Source of the DNA: Saccharum officinarum
Taxonomy: Eukaryota; Streptophyta; Magnoliopsida; Poales; Poaceae
Assembly: GCA_020631735.1 (NCBI GenBank)
Contig: CM036162.1
Location: 91,684,401 to 91,748,400, forward strand
DNA length: 64,000 nucleotides
Reading direction: 5' to 3'
Each line of letters begins with the position of its first letter. The first letter of the stretch is position 1. The notes beneath the pieces were generated by a model. It had not been told where the DNA came from and searched no databases. It worked only from the letters and a program-made list of their open reading frames with translations. Shown here one piece after another: positions 34,280-46,269 of this stretch. Made by a program: the position numbers and the translations under genes.

Positions 34280-34815
34280 ACCCCTACCTAGAATAATAAG
34301 TCCACTGAGCAAAAAATTCTTGTTCACAGTTCACAACTTGCCCAAAACAAGTGCTATCTCTTTCCAAAAAGCACCAAACCAATTTTAGCACTTGAGATAG
34401 CTTTTCACAAAGAATTTTCTCAGGCATTCTCATGCATTTCACCATGTCACTAAGCACAAAGTATATGCAAATAAGACTCACACTTAGTGGCACTAGATAA
34501 CCATTGCAGTTAAAAGATTTTCTCTCTTTATAGTACGGTTATCTATCCTAAATCCACTCACACCCTCTATGGTGTCTTGAGTGGCAAAATAAAATGGCCT
34601 TAGGTTTTATACCTTTGCCTTGGACCTATTTTGTTTTTCTCTTTCTTCTTTTCCAAGTTGGAGCACTTGATCATCTCATTTGGCCATCACCATCACCATG
34701 ACCATCATCTAGCTCCATCACTTCCTGTGTACCAACCTAGCACACATTCATCACTTAATGACAATGATTAGTACACTTTGGTTTCATCAATTAGCCAAAA
34801 CCAAACTAGAGCTTA
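34280..34815 (-). mobile_element. Degenerate Sirevirus-type LTR remnant
   Basis: Words such as TTTATAGTACGGTTATCTAT (34530s), GTGTCTTGAGTGGC, ATACCTTTGCCTTG and the end AATTAGCCAAAACCAAACTA match, in the same order, the LTR at 63590-63861. This is therefore the 5' part of a related LTR in minus orientation. No internal region is attached. Confidence 0.65.
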
Positions 34816-34829
34816 CACACCGACGCACC

Positions 34830-35970
34830 TCCTCTACTGCCGAAGAAACATAGCTGGCAGCGCCCCAGGTGGTGTTCGCCTGCGTGCCTCGGACACCATG
34901 GACGTGTCTCCGCCCCTAATGTCGATGGGTGGCGGGAGATTCTCCACCGATAGGAGACACGACCTGCGGCCGCCGCAGTTGAGCCTCGTACAAGGCAGCA
35001 ACCGCAGGCCCAGAGGATCGCCGAAGAGCTTCGTGATAGGTGTTTTGAATGTCTGTCCTACCCGCACTGAGTAGTGACTTGCCGGTTGCCACGACGTTGC
35101 TTGCGCTGCCACGACTTTCACCACCTCGGCAAGGATTGCAAATGGTCGAGGTCTACTGCGACGATGGTGGCAAAGGGTGCCAACCTACCACAACCACACG
35201 GTGGTCCTCCGAGCTCGGACAGGGCCACGTAGGGTGTTGTGGGGGTGCTGGGGTAATCCGACGACCATGCTGGTGGCGACGGAGGAAGCCGACGAGGGAC
35301 GACAACGCCTCTCTATCTACTGCTACACACTACTCCTCCAAGCCAGATCCAATACTATGCACCAGCGTGGGGCCTCGTGGGCCTCCCTCATGGGTTGACC
35401 CAATGCTGGAGGAGCTCAACGCCTCGCTCGATGTCACCTAGCCAGCAGGAGCACTGGCACCTAGGAGACCGCCTAATCTGGCGCCCGCCTCTTAGCATGT
35501 TGGAGCATCAACGGAGGCTCCCCGTCGAATGACGGACACACGTTTGTTGTCGCTGGTGCAGGGGCCCAGCGTTGCGGAGGTCGACTCACACCCAAGACAC
35601 CAAGGCGAGGACGCAGTCACTCCTCCCCGACCCATGAACCCAGCGCTAGTTAATGCCAACATCGAGCCAACCACCATGGAAGGCGTGACAATCATGGCTA
35701 CGGATGATGTCAACTGCAGTCCTTCACCTTAGATGACCTCTGCAAATAGACGCCTCAAGATCTTCATTGAGCGAATCACAGAGGCGAGGTAGCCGCCACT
35801 CCTAGAGCTCCCCAATGATACGACCCACGGTGATCGTACACCGCCCACGTTCCCTAAGAGGAGCAAGTGGATCGCGGTACATAGCATATCACATATCTCG
35901 GCATCTAAACGAGGTGAGCACCTTATCTTGAAGTGTTTGGGACTAACCAATGGGATGTCGTCTCCATCGA
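34830..35970 (+). mobile_element. LINE ORF1-like relic with two CCHC zinc knuckles
   Basis: Around 35015-35155 the plus strand reads AQRIAEELRDRCFECLSYPH, stop, VVTCRLPRRCLRCHDFHHLG, then KDC: two C-x2-C-x4-H-x4-C knuckles, the first interrupted by TAG. At about 35750-35960 a second block reads RLKIFIERITEAR...PKRSKWIA...SHISASKRGEHLILK. This pairing of zinc knuckles and a PKRSKRIA-like tail is common in grass LINE-type gag proteins. The piece ends against a Mutator-like transposase in the opposite strand. Confidence 0.6.
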
Positions 35971-35984
35971 TCGTACACCGCCCA

Positions 35985-37062
35985 CATTCCCTAAGAGGAG
36001 TGAGGTTGCTTAACATTTTGAATCTTCCATATGTCGTTTCTCTGCCTCCGAGCCCATACTCCCCAACCACATCCAAGCTTGCAGAGGACCATGTACCTCT
36101 TGTTCTTGTCACAGTGGGTGACATTATAAGGTCTGTGAAACCTAACAGCGTAATCCATCAGAAAAATACTTCAGATGCTCCAACGTGTCAAACACCATTC
36201 CCTTCTTAATCTTCGTCTCCTCTTTCTTCGCCACCTCATCATCCAACAACGTCAAACCAGTGTCACATACTTCCTGGTCAACCATACTAATGTCCATGAA
36301 ATTTGGAACCGAAGGTACCTCCACATGGACAACCTTCAATTGCCTAAGTTCTGACTCATTGTACTCCATTCTCAATGACCCGTCAACTAGGACTCGTAAC
36401 GACTCGGTAAACCCGGCCTCACATGTATCGCTTTCGTCCTTGCTACTAGGCTCTAACCTGTACTCATCCTCCAACACCACATCATCCGAACTAGTTTGCC
36501 CTGAATTCAAGTCATCTTCATCCTCTGAGGCAACACCAACTTCGTCATCCTCCGATCCTTGGGATATGTCATCAATATCCCAATGTCCACCTCCTATGCC
36601 ATCGTCCTCCATAAATGCTTCTTCATCAAACTCATCATTCAAGGCACTGACCTCCAATGCCCTATGAACTTCTCTACCGACAACCGCCTTCAACGCTTGC
36701 TCTTGGGTAAGGTTCTCAATGGGCTCAACATCAACATCATCATCAGCATCCACCACAAAATGAGTAGACCCCTTCTCCACAACAACTTGCAAACATCTAA
36801 CGCTGCTACTCTTCACAACTTCTATGTAGTTCTTCCATTCATCCTCACATGACAAAACCATCAACACATAGTGTGCTCTTTCCTTCCCATAGTCAAATCT
36901 ACCTCTCAACAATAGTGGCCAACCAAAATTATCTCGGCAATGGCTAAGAACAACATCATAGGTAGGAGGTATACTAAAGAAGTGAACTTCTTCATGCATA
37001 CATTCAAACTTCCCATTTTCTTTCACTTTGCCACCATGAAAGAATCGCACTAAATGGTCCAT
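35985..37062 (-). pseudogene. Truncated Mutator-like (MULE) transposase, N-terminal part
   Basis: The main frame 37062-36142 encodes 306 residues. It starts MDHLVRFFHGGKVKENGKF, has a PB1-like N-terminal segment, a long acidic middle (residues ~110-220, rich in D/E/S), and ends IKKGMVFDTLEHLKYF, the start of the MuDR N-terminal DNA-binding domain. After one frameshift near 36150 the same domain continues: DYAVRFHRPYNVTHCDKNKR, YMVLCKLGCGWGVWARR, then DIWKIQNVKQPHS. It breaks off near 35985. The catalytic DDE domain and SWIM zinc finger are absent. A dead fragment, with no terminal inverted repeats identified. Confidence 0.75.
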
Positions 37063-37513
37063 CTACAAAATGCGAAACAACAAAACAACTAATGTCAACA
37101 ACTACGCATTTCCAAACCAAAACATGTGCAATCACTACTACATTACCATAGCACCAACCAATCTAAATCCTACATGCATCAAGTACCTACGTCCATGCAA
37201 CACCAAGTTCACGGTGAATCAACGGGCAGAGTATATCCTAAACCTATTGAATGCATTACTATGTATCAACGAACGCTACAAACATTCACAATTTCTCTAA
37301 TTTGGCATACCCTAGACATGCAACCAATGGGGCAAGTAATGAAGAAATTGAAGAGGAGAAGAGGAGGGATACTACCTCAACGTCTATGAGGCTGGAGCCT
37401 CCTTGTAGGAGCAGCTGACGATGGGGGAGGGAGCTGCCGCCGGTGCGCCACTCCTATGGCGCACAGGCAGCGGCGGCTCAGCCTTCCTCCCACCTTCCTC
37501 GCCATGGAGGCGT
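37063..37513. other. Flank between the MULE fragment and the outer Sirevirus
   Basis: The AT-rich 5' region of the MULE passes into a GC-rich patch (37400-37500) that may be captured genic DNA. No gene is recognised. Confidence 0.35.
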
Positions 37514-37564
37514 GTAAAAGGTCTTGATGGCTATTCACCCCCCTCTAGCCATCAAGACCTTTCA
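37514..37564 (+). repeat. 5' LTR terminus remnant forming a hairpin
   Basis: The LTR end CTAGCCATCAAGACCTTTCA abuts the PBS two bases later. Upstream, TGTAAAAGGTCTTGATGGCT is its inverted copy around a 12-14 nt loop, so only a palindrome remains where ~2 kb of LTR is expected. Confidence 0.7.
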
Positions 37565-37566
37565 AG

Positions 37567-37577
37567 TGGTATCAGAG
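37567..37577 (+). other. Primer-binding site (initiator Met-tRNA type)
   Basis: TGGTATCAGAG two bases after the LTR end CTTTCA. This is the standard plant Ty1/copia PBS complementary to the 3' end of tRNA-iMet. Confidence 0.85.
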
Positions 37578-37618
37578 TTGTGGTCACCATTTGCAAGGCT
37601 TAACAACCGCGGTGTAAG

Positions 37619-39811
37619 ATGGCTCAAGTTGTGTTCAACCATGTCAGGGGCAAGCCTCTATTCTTTGATGGTGTCACATCTTTTGATCATTGGAAAAGAA
37701 AGATGAAGTAATATCTTGGCTCTATTCATGAGAACGTTTGGGAGGTGACACACCGTGATTATGCTATCATTGATCCCGACAACCTCACTAACAATGACCG
37801 CATCAACAACCAATGCAACACTATGGCTCTCAATACTCTCTACAATGGGATTGATGCAAAGGTCTTTGAGCAAATCAAGGATCTTGAGATGGCAAGTGAA
37901 GTGTGGACAAGATTAGAGGAAACATATGAGGGCACTTCAACGGTAAAGAGTGCCAAGCTCTATATGCTCAAGGATAAGTTTGCAAGCTTCAAGATGAAGG
38001 ATGATGAGTCCATACCAGAGATGTTCTATAGGCTACAAGTTATTGTCAATGATCTCAAGAGCCTAGGAGAAGATGTCAAGAACAAGGACTTCTCACATAA
38101 GTTCTTGATGAACTTACCTAAGAAGTTTGCTATCTTGAGGAAGATGATCCAAAGAGAGGGTTTGGACAAGGTGACTCTAAACCAAGTGCTAGGAGATGTC
38201 ATGACCGATGCTCAATATGATGATGATGAAGATGAAGATGGGAAGAAGGAGATTAAGGTCAAGCAAGAGAAGACCACCGCATTCAAGGCTTCTTCTTCCA
38301 AGGGCAAGAGCAAGGTTGATGATTATGATGATCCATTTGATGATGAGACCATGGCCCTTCTAGTGCAAAAGATGGGTCGGTTCATGAAGAAGAGAGGCTA
38401 TGGTGCAAGAAAGAGAAGGGACTTCATGAAGGCAAAGGAGGTGCTTTGCTACAATTGCAATAGCCCCGATCATGTAGTGGCAAAGTGCCCCTATGAAGAC
38501 AAAAGATATCATGATGGGGAGTTAAAGTTGAAGAAGAACAAGAAGGACAAGAAGGAGAAGAAAGAGAAGAATAGCTTCACTATCAACAAGAAGAAGAAGG
38601 GTAGTGGCTATGTGGTCACTTGGGATAGTGATAACTCCGATAGTGATGATGATGCAAGCTCTAGTGATGATGAGAGGACAACTCGGTGAGCCCTTGAAAG
38701 CATCGCCCTCTCCAACAAGCCATCCATATTTGACACTACATCGACATGCCTTATGGCCAAGCCTACCAAGGTAAAATATGATGATAGTGATGATGATTCT
38801 TGTGCTAGTGATGGTTGTAGGAGTGATGATGAGGAGGATGAGGACTACTCCAAGGATGATCTATTGGGCATAATAGATCAAATGAGCAAAGGCTACAAGA
38901 GGACCACCAAGAAATATAAAATCTTGGAACAAGAGCTCATTGCCAAGAGCAATGAAAATGATATCTTGATGGAGGAGCTTATAGCTCTCAAAAAGAGTAA
39001 GGAGTGCAAAGGAATTGAACAAGAGCTCAAAGCTCTTAGGAAATCCTTTAATGAGCTAGAGGCCTCTCGTGAGTGTCTAAAGGAAAACCACGAGGACCTT
39101 GAAGTTGCTCATACTAGGCTTAAGGAAGCCCACTCCACTCTACTTGAGATCATCAAGGAAAAGGACCTCAAGTTGGAGAAGCTCATGAAGGAAGCTAAGG
39201 AGGAGCAAGTGATTATCACTTGTGATATTGGACTAACATGTGATATTATTGATGATTCTTTATTTGTTGGTCCTACTGATGCTTCATGTAGCTCATCATC
39301 ATCCACCACAATCAACTCTATCTCCACTACTAGTGATTCATCACTTATGGTTGAGAATGAGACTCTTAAGAGAGAGGTGGATGATCTCACCCGTGCATTA
39401 GGCAATGCCTATGGTGGGGATGCTCGCTTGCTAAAATGTTTGGGTAGCCAAAGGTTCTCTCTTAACAAAGAGGGTTTGGGCTATACTCCCAAGAAGGGCA
39501 AGGCGGCCTTTGCTACTCCAAAGCCTCGCTTTGTGAAGAGCAATGGTCGTTATTATAATAGATGCAAGCAAGTTGGGCATCTAGAGATTAATTGTAATAA
39601 AATGAACAAGAACAACAATAAGTTTCATGCTAAAATGGATTACATTCCTTTTGATTCTTGTTATGTGCTTACCAAGGGTGAGAAAGGTGTGCATGCTAAG
39701 TTTATTGGTACACCAATTGTGGGTCCAAAGAAGAAGGCCATTTGGGTACCAAAGAGCTTAGTGACTAATCTCCAAGGACCCAAGCAAGTATGGGTACCTA
39801 AGAAACATTAA
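37619..39811 (+). pseudogene. gag of the outer Sirevirus, two in-frame nonsense codons
   Basis: A single frame from ATG 37619 to TAA 39809-39811 (730 codons) is broken by TAA at 37709 and TGA at 38687. The N-terminal Ubn2-type gag domain includes LYMLKDKFASFKMKDDESIP. A CCHC knuckle reads CYNCNSPDHVVAKC. A Lys-rich and then Asp/Ser-rich low-complexity stretch follows, then a coiled-coil-like Leu/Glu/Lys segment, and a second knuckle-like CKQVGHLEINC. Packages RNA in the virus-like particle. The first stop is most simply CAA to TAA and the second CGA to TGA, both C-to-T changes. No indels are seen. Confidence 0.85.
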
Positions 39812-39823
39812 TTTGTTTTGTAG

Positions 39824-39977
39824 GTCAATTATAAGGCCGGAGGAAGGCATTAGGTGCTTGATAGTGGGTGCTCTCAACATATGACCGGTGATTCAAGAAT
39901 GTTCAACTCTCTCAAATCAAATGATAGTGGCATTGATAGTATCATATTTGGTGACAATAGCAAGGGTGATGTGAAGG
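39824..39977 (+). pseudogene. Start of outer Sirevirus pol (protease region), cut by the nested insertion
   Basis: Begins right after a TAG (39821-39823) with VNYKAGGRH. A nonsense TAG at 39851 replaces the usual Trp before VLDSGCSQHMTGDSRMF, the aspartic-protease DSG motif. The frame breaks at codon GCT, whose G is base 39977; the frame resumes exactly at 56665 on the other side of the inserted element. Confidence 0.85.
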
Positions 39978-42017
39978 TGTAAAGTCCAAATAGGCTAGAG
40001 GGGGGGTGAATAGCCTAATTAAAACTTCTACAAGAAATACTTAACCACAAGTTAGTACGAAAGGTGGCGAAGCAAATGCACTAGCTCTAACTAATTAAGC
40101 AAGCCACCTACACAAGTCTAGTACAAGGCTATTCACTAAACACAACAACAACTACAAGCTAGAAACAAGAAGTAATACGAGAGAAGAGCTTCGAGTGATT
40201 ATACCGCCGTGAAGAGAAGAGAAATACCAATCAATTAATCATACAAGAGAAATCCTCGGGAAGAGAATGACACAAGAATTTATCCCGAGGTTCACTTGCT
40301 TCCCGGCAAGCTACTCCCCGTTGTGGCGATACACCCACTTGTCGGTTCGCGAGCTAATCGACTATCAAGAGTCGAGCCCTCGGCGGGCGCCGCACAACCG
40401 CACATAAGATGGGGATCCTCCAAGCCACGAGCTCCACTAGAGTATCCAATTCACGAACTCCCGCGGGGAAGGATCAAGAACCCCTTACAACACTTGGTGA
40501 AGGCTCCAACAATCTCCAATTGCGAGCTCAATCACCTCCGCTGCTCCAAGCCGTCTACCGTGTCGGGAAACATAGAAGAGTAACAAGAAATCTGCAGCAA
40601 CTCGAAGATCAAGTGCCTCTAGAATGCAACTCTCAAGCAATGCACTTGAATCTCACTCAATCTCACTCAAGATGTGCAACTATGCAAAGAGATGAGTGGA
40701 GAGGTTGTTCTCTAGCTCAAAGTATGTTTCTAGGTCTCAAAATGTGCAAGAGTTACCCTCAAACCCCGGCCAACGTCTATTTATAACGAAGGGGTACGCA
40801 GCTAGCCATTAGGAACTTTAACTAGCCGAAGTTGCGCTGACCGGACGCGCTGGTCAAACTGACCGGACGCGCCGGTCGTGCAATGGCTAACTACGAGGCA
40901 ACGACCGGACGCGCTAGTCACGCAGACCGGACACGCTGCAGCGAATGACCGAACGCGCTGGTCAAACTGACTAGACTCGCCGGTCGCGCAACACCGCGAG
41001 CCCTCAAAGCAATGACCGGACGCGCTCCAGGCAATGACCGGACGCGACAGTGCCAGCGTCCGGTTAGAGTCCAGTAAGCTCCCTCAACGACCGGACGCGT
41101 CCGATCGCACATGACCGGACACGCCCCGCGTCCGATCATCACTCTGCTGCTCTTTGTCCTTCTGGACGCATGACCGGACGCGCCGGTCCCGTGAAGGACC
41201 GGACACGCCGGTCGCGCGCTCTACTTTTGCGCACCGGTGAACTGACTGAACGCGCTGATTAGGCCAGACCAGTGTCTGGTCATCAACCCTAGGCGCGCTG
41301 ACCGGATTGAACTGACCGGACGCGCTGGTCAAGCCATGACAGCGTCCGGTGCAGCGTCTGGTCATCACAGTGACCTCCGTTTGACTCTGTTTCTTTTCCG
41401 ACTTCCAGTGCAGTAGAAAATAGGCCTTTCACTTCTCCAAAAAGCGCCGAATCCCGCCTCGCAAGCTCGGCGGGAGGGAGAGAGGAACCCAAACCCCTCT
41501 CTATCGCTTAAACTCCACCGCCTTCACAAAAGTGCTAACACCACCAAGTGTACACCACCATGTGCAGGTGTGTTAGCATTTCACAATCATTTCTCAAGGC
41601 GTTATGTTAGCTCTTTTACTAGATCCTAATGCATATGCTCAAGACAATGATCTAGTGGCACTTGATTCCCGAGCTAACCGTGATTGCCCCTCTTGATAGT
41701 CGGCTATGTATCCTAAACCCGGTCAATCACTTCTCTACTCATCTTAGACCGGCAAAAGGAAAACCCTATGGTTATACCTTTGCCTTGCGCTCTTAGATCC
41801 TTCTCTTTCACTTGATCATCATGTTCATCATATTATGTGCATCTCCACCATGATCATCCTTTCATGTCCATGCACCATCTCTTTATGATCTTGTGGCTAC
41901 CACTCCTTGCCACATACACCTTCATCACATGTGTTGCTTATGCCTATCTCAAAACACTTAACACATGGCATTAGCAACTTGGTGTCATTAATTACCAAAA
42001 CCAAACTTGGGCTTTCA
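39978..42017 (-). repeat. LTR (3' LTR of nested Sirevirus, left in plus coordinates)
   Basis: 2040 bp, from TGTAAAGTCC to GGGCTTTCA. It contains a CCGGACGCG-rich array (40850-41370). It is about 22 bp longer than the right LTR because of array-unit differences, with scattered transitions. Confidence 0.9.
40850..41370. repeat. CCGGACGCG-rich irregular array inside the left LTR
   Basis: GACCGGACGCG(C/T) and its partner (C)GGTC recur in degenerate, often paired orientation, with variable short spacers. Equivalent arrays occupy the other LTRs at 55500-56010, 61440-61830 and 62970-63340, with a cut-off start at 49185-49226. Conserved CCGGAC palindromic motifs are known from Sirevirus LTRs. Confidence 0.85.
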
Positions 42018-43027
42018 ATCTCCCCCTTTTTGGTAATTGATGACAACCATCATAAAGATATGAAATGAAATCAATTTTCAATTTCGATAATATTAGCTCC
42101 CCCTACATATGTGCTCCCATGAGTTTGATTCAATTGTGCACATATGTATGGATTTGAATTTTGGGAGAGTTACTACTATCAAATTGATGCTAGGGTATAT
42201 AGAATGGACCTTTGAAGCGTGATACCAATCGGAGTTGCCTTTATATACCATCCTTAGCATCGATTGTAGCTAGACACCACTTGTAATACATCACTTGTAA
42301 AGATCACAAACACTAAAGTACCCCGTGAGATCAACATTATAAGCAAAAGGTGTCTAGATACCGCTTGTAAAGCTACTCTCAACAAATCATCATTCAAGTT
42401 CTATTTCTAGCAATCACCATACAAACATGAATATGAATTTAAGCTTTGCAATGCAACAAATTTAATTGATCCCTTGATTTCTCTCCCTTTGTAACTTTTC
42501 TCTCCCCTGTGACTTTTCTCTCCCTCTTATTATATCTTATTCCCTCTTTGCAATATCTTTGTGACTTTTCTCTCCCTCTTTGTCAACAATCACCAAAAAG
42601 GTGCCAATTTTAGTGAGAGTCAAGTCAATCAATATGAGGGAGTCTAAATTATGGTTCAATCTAGATCACTTGTCTAGAATATGTAATTCGATTTGATCCA
42701 AGGACAAGCTTTTTCACACCTCATAAAGTATAAGGGTTATCTTGATCATGTTGAATTACACATCATGAGCTTATTTTCTAGATTCAACACTAGGTTTGCA
42801 AGCCCACAAACATCTCATATGCTACCACTAGATCAATCAAACATAGAAGCAATAGTGGTACCATATATACATCAAAATCATTTGATTTTCATGAATGAGC
42901 CTATTTGATATGCAAATATGTCTATATGTTCTAACCATGTCCTTAGTAAAGTATGAATGATATGCCAAACAACTTTACCTTGCTATGTTGGAGGAGAGGC
43001 ATGTCATATAAGAATGTGGGGTTGCAC
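42018..43027 (-). other. Polypurine tract and non-coding tract of nested Sirevirus copy 1
   Basis: On the minus strand AAAAAGGGGGAGAT lies directly before the 3' LTR, and further purine tracts (for example TAGGGGGAGC near 42090) lie upstream, the multiple-PPT arrangement of Sireviruses. There is no env-like frame in the ~1 kb between pol and LTR. Confidence 0.75.
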
Positions 43028-46000
43028 TCATTTCAAGTTAGAGAAGTCAAGTATGTTCAATTCATTCTTCAACTTGTAAAATCTTTTTTCATCAAGTGGC
43101 TTTGTAAAGATGTCGGCTAATTGATCTTCGGTGCCAATACTTTCAATGCTAATATCACACTTTTGTTGATGGTCTCTTATGAAGTGATGCCTTATGTCAA
43201 TGTGCTTGGTTCTTGAATGTTGAACCAGATTTTATGTCATCTTGATAGCACTTTCATTATCACAAAACAAAGGCACATTCTTGAATTTGATTCCAAAGTC
43301 ATTCAAGGTGGCTTTCATCCAAAGCAATTGTGCACAACAACTACCGGCACTAATGTATTTGGCCTCGGCGGTAGATAGTGCAACACTATTTTGTTTCTTT
43401 GATGACCATGAAACAAGAGACCTTCCAAGCAGTTGACAAGTGCCACTTGTGCTCATTCTATCAATCTTGCAACCACCATAGTCAGAGTCCGAATATCCAA
43501 TCAACTCAAAGTTAGACCCCTTTAGAAACCATAATCCAACATCATGAGTGCCCTTAAGATATCTCAATATCCTCTTGGTTGCTTTCAAGTGACTTTCTCT
43601 AGGTGAAGCTTGATATCTTGCACACTTGCACACACTAAACATCACATCCGGCCTAGAAGCGGTGACATAGAGCAAACTTCCAATCATAGACCGGTATTGC
43701 TTTTGATCTACCATGTTTCCACTATCATCAATACCCAATTGATCATTAGTGCCCATTGGTGTGCTCATTGGCTTAGCATCTTGCAATCCAAACTTCTTGA
43801 TCATGTCCTTGATGTACTTGCCTTGACTTACAAAAGTGTCATTCTTCATTTGCTTGATTTGAAGTCCAAGGAAGTAACTAAGCTCTCCAATCATAGACAT
43901 CTCAAACTCATTAGCCATCATATTTCCAAACTCTTCACAAAAGTCTTGGTTAGTTGATCCAAAGATAATGTCATCCACATAGATTTGCAACACAAACAAG
44001 TCATTTCCAAGCTTCTTGGTGAAGAGAGTGGTGTCAACCTTTCCCATCTTGAACCCATTAGAGAGAAGAAAGTCCCTCAATCTCTCATACCATGCTCTAG
44101 GTGCTTGGTTCAAACCATACAATGCCTTCTTTAGCTTGTAAACATGGTCAAGCTTCTTGTCATCTTCAAAACCGGGAGGTTGCTCAACATAAACTTCTTC
44201 ATTGATGTAGCCATTGAGAAATGCACTCTTGACATCCATTTGATAGAGCTTGATGTTGTGTGCACAAGCATATGCTAATAAGATTCTAATAGCCTCCAAT
44301 CTTGCAACCGGTGCATGTCTCTCCAAAGTCAAGACCCTCAACTTGAGTGTATCCTTGTGCTACTAATCTTGCTTTGTTCCTCACAACCATGCCATCTTGA
44401 TTTTGCTTGTTTCTAAAGACCCACTTAGTACCAATCACATTGTAGTTCTTTGGCCTCTCAATAAGTTTCCAAACTTGATTTCTAGCAAAGTTGTTTAGTT
44501 CTTCATGCATGGCATTTACCCAATCGGAATCCTTCAAAGCATCTTCTAATTTCTTAGGTTCTTCAAGTGACACAAATGAGTAATGCTCACAAAAGAATGC
44601 TAGCCTTGATCTAGTTTGAACACCACTTTGAATTCCACCAATGATTTGGTCCAATGGATGATCTCTTACAATACTAGTAGGTTGGAGTATTGGGAGTTGA
44701 TTGCTTTCACTTGTTTGACCTTGAACTTGAGTTTCATCATGAGTACCACTAGAGCTTGCTTGAATTTGTATCAATTTGCACACTTTGGTTGATCACATGA
44801 ATATCATCATCATCAACTTGCATCAGCCTTATATCACCAATGTCCATGTTCTTCATTGCATTTGACAATTGATCTCCTCTCACATCATCAAGGTTTTGAG
44901 CTTCATTTTGAGACCCTTGGTTTCATCAAACTCAACATCATGAACTTCTTCCAAGGTGCCATTTGTGAGATTCCAAACTCTATATGCTTTGCTTGTGGTA
45001 GAATAACCAAGTAAGAATCCTTCATCACATTTCTTTTCAAACTTGCTCAATCTAGTGCCTTTCTTGAGAATATAGCATTTACAACCAAACACTCTAAAGT
45101 ATGCAATGTTGGGCTTTCTTCCATTCAATAGCTCATATGGTGTCTTCCCAAGCTTCCCATGGCAATAGAGACGGTTGCTACAATAGCAAGCCGTGTTGAT
45201 AGCTTCACTCCAAAATGAATGACTCACATTGTATTCACTAAGCATTGATCTAGCCATATCAATCAAGGTTCTATTTTTTCTTTCAACTACACCATTGGAT
45301 TGAGGAGTGTATGTTGGTGAGAATTGATGTCCAATACCAAGATCATCACACAAATCTTCAATTCTTGTGTTCTTGAACTCACTACCATTGTCACTTCTAA
45401 TCTTCTTGATAGTAGTCTCAAACTCATTTTGCACTCTCTTGACAAAAGACTTGAATAGATCATAAACATCACTCTTGTCATAGAGAAAGAACACCCAAGT
45501 GTATCTAGTGTAGTCATCAACAATCACAAAACCATACTTGTTGCCACCAATGCTAGTGTATGTTGTTGGCCCAAACAAGTCCATGTGCAATAGCTCAAAT
45601 GCTTTGATGTGCTCATTTCACTTTTACTAGGATGTGAATTTCCAACTTGTTTGCCGGCTTGACAAGCACTACAAGGTTTATCCTTCTCAAAGTGACATCC
45701 TTCAAGCCTCTAACTAAGTCATGCCTCAAAAGTTTGTTCAATTGTTTTATTCCAACATGACCAAGCCTTCTATGCCATAACCATCCCATACTAGATTTAC
45801 TAAGCAAGCATGATGTCAATTGTGTCTCACTATCATTGAAGTCAACCAAGTATAAGCTTCCATGTCTAAATCCTTTGAATATCAAATTTGATCCATCAAC
45901 ACTTATGACTTCAACATCATCACTACCAAATATGCACTTGAAGCCAAGATCACAAAGTTGTGCCACCGATAAAAGATTGAAATCCAAGCTCTCAACTAGC

Positions 46001-46206
46001 AACACATTAGAAATGCTCATGTCATTTGAGATAGCAATTTTACCAAGCCCCTTGACCTTGCCTTTCTTGTTGTTGCCAAAAGTGATAGCATCAAAACCAC
46101 CATTTTGACTTGTATCAATTGAATTGAACATACAAGAGTCTCCGGTCATATGTTGAGTGCACCCACTATCAAGCACCCAATGCCTTCCTCCGGCTTTGTA
46201 ATTGAC
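43028..46206 (-). pseudogene. pol of nested Sirevirus, copy 1 (protease, integrase, RT, RNase H), inactive
   Basis: Minus-strand order: VNYKAGG/LDSGCTQHMTGDS protease site (~46170), [17 protein letters not shown] integrase zinc region, catalytic residues [15 protein letters not shown] and [11 protein letters not shown] with [12 protein letters not shown] follows, then RNase H ([34 protein letters not shown]) and an end ILDFSNLK before TGA 43028-43030. Lesions: frame changes near 45600 and 45680, a shift near 44320 at the [12 protein letters not shown] position (shared with copy 2), and TAA at 43229-43231 replacing a Ser codon. Unlike copy 2 the second integrase Asp is intact. Confidence 0.85.
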
Positions 46207-46269
46207 CTACAAGACAAGATCAATTCCTTTTAGGTACCCAAACTTGTTTGGGTCCTCCAAGGTTAGAGA

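Noticed and set aside
36185..36852. Plus-strand Ser/Thr-rich open frame
   Set aside because: Antisense of the acidic middle of the MULE transposase; the repeated Ser codons are reverse complements of Asp/Glu codons.
40850..41370. CRISPR-like regularly spaced repeats
   Set aside because: The units are short, degenerate, irregularly spaced and in both orientations, inside a plant LTR; this is not a CRISPR array.
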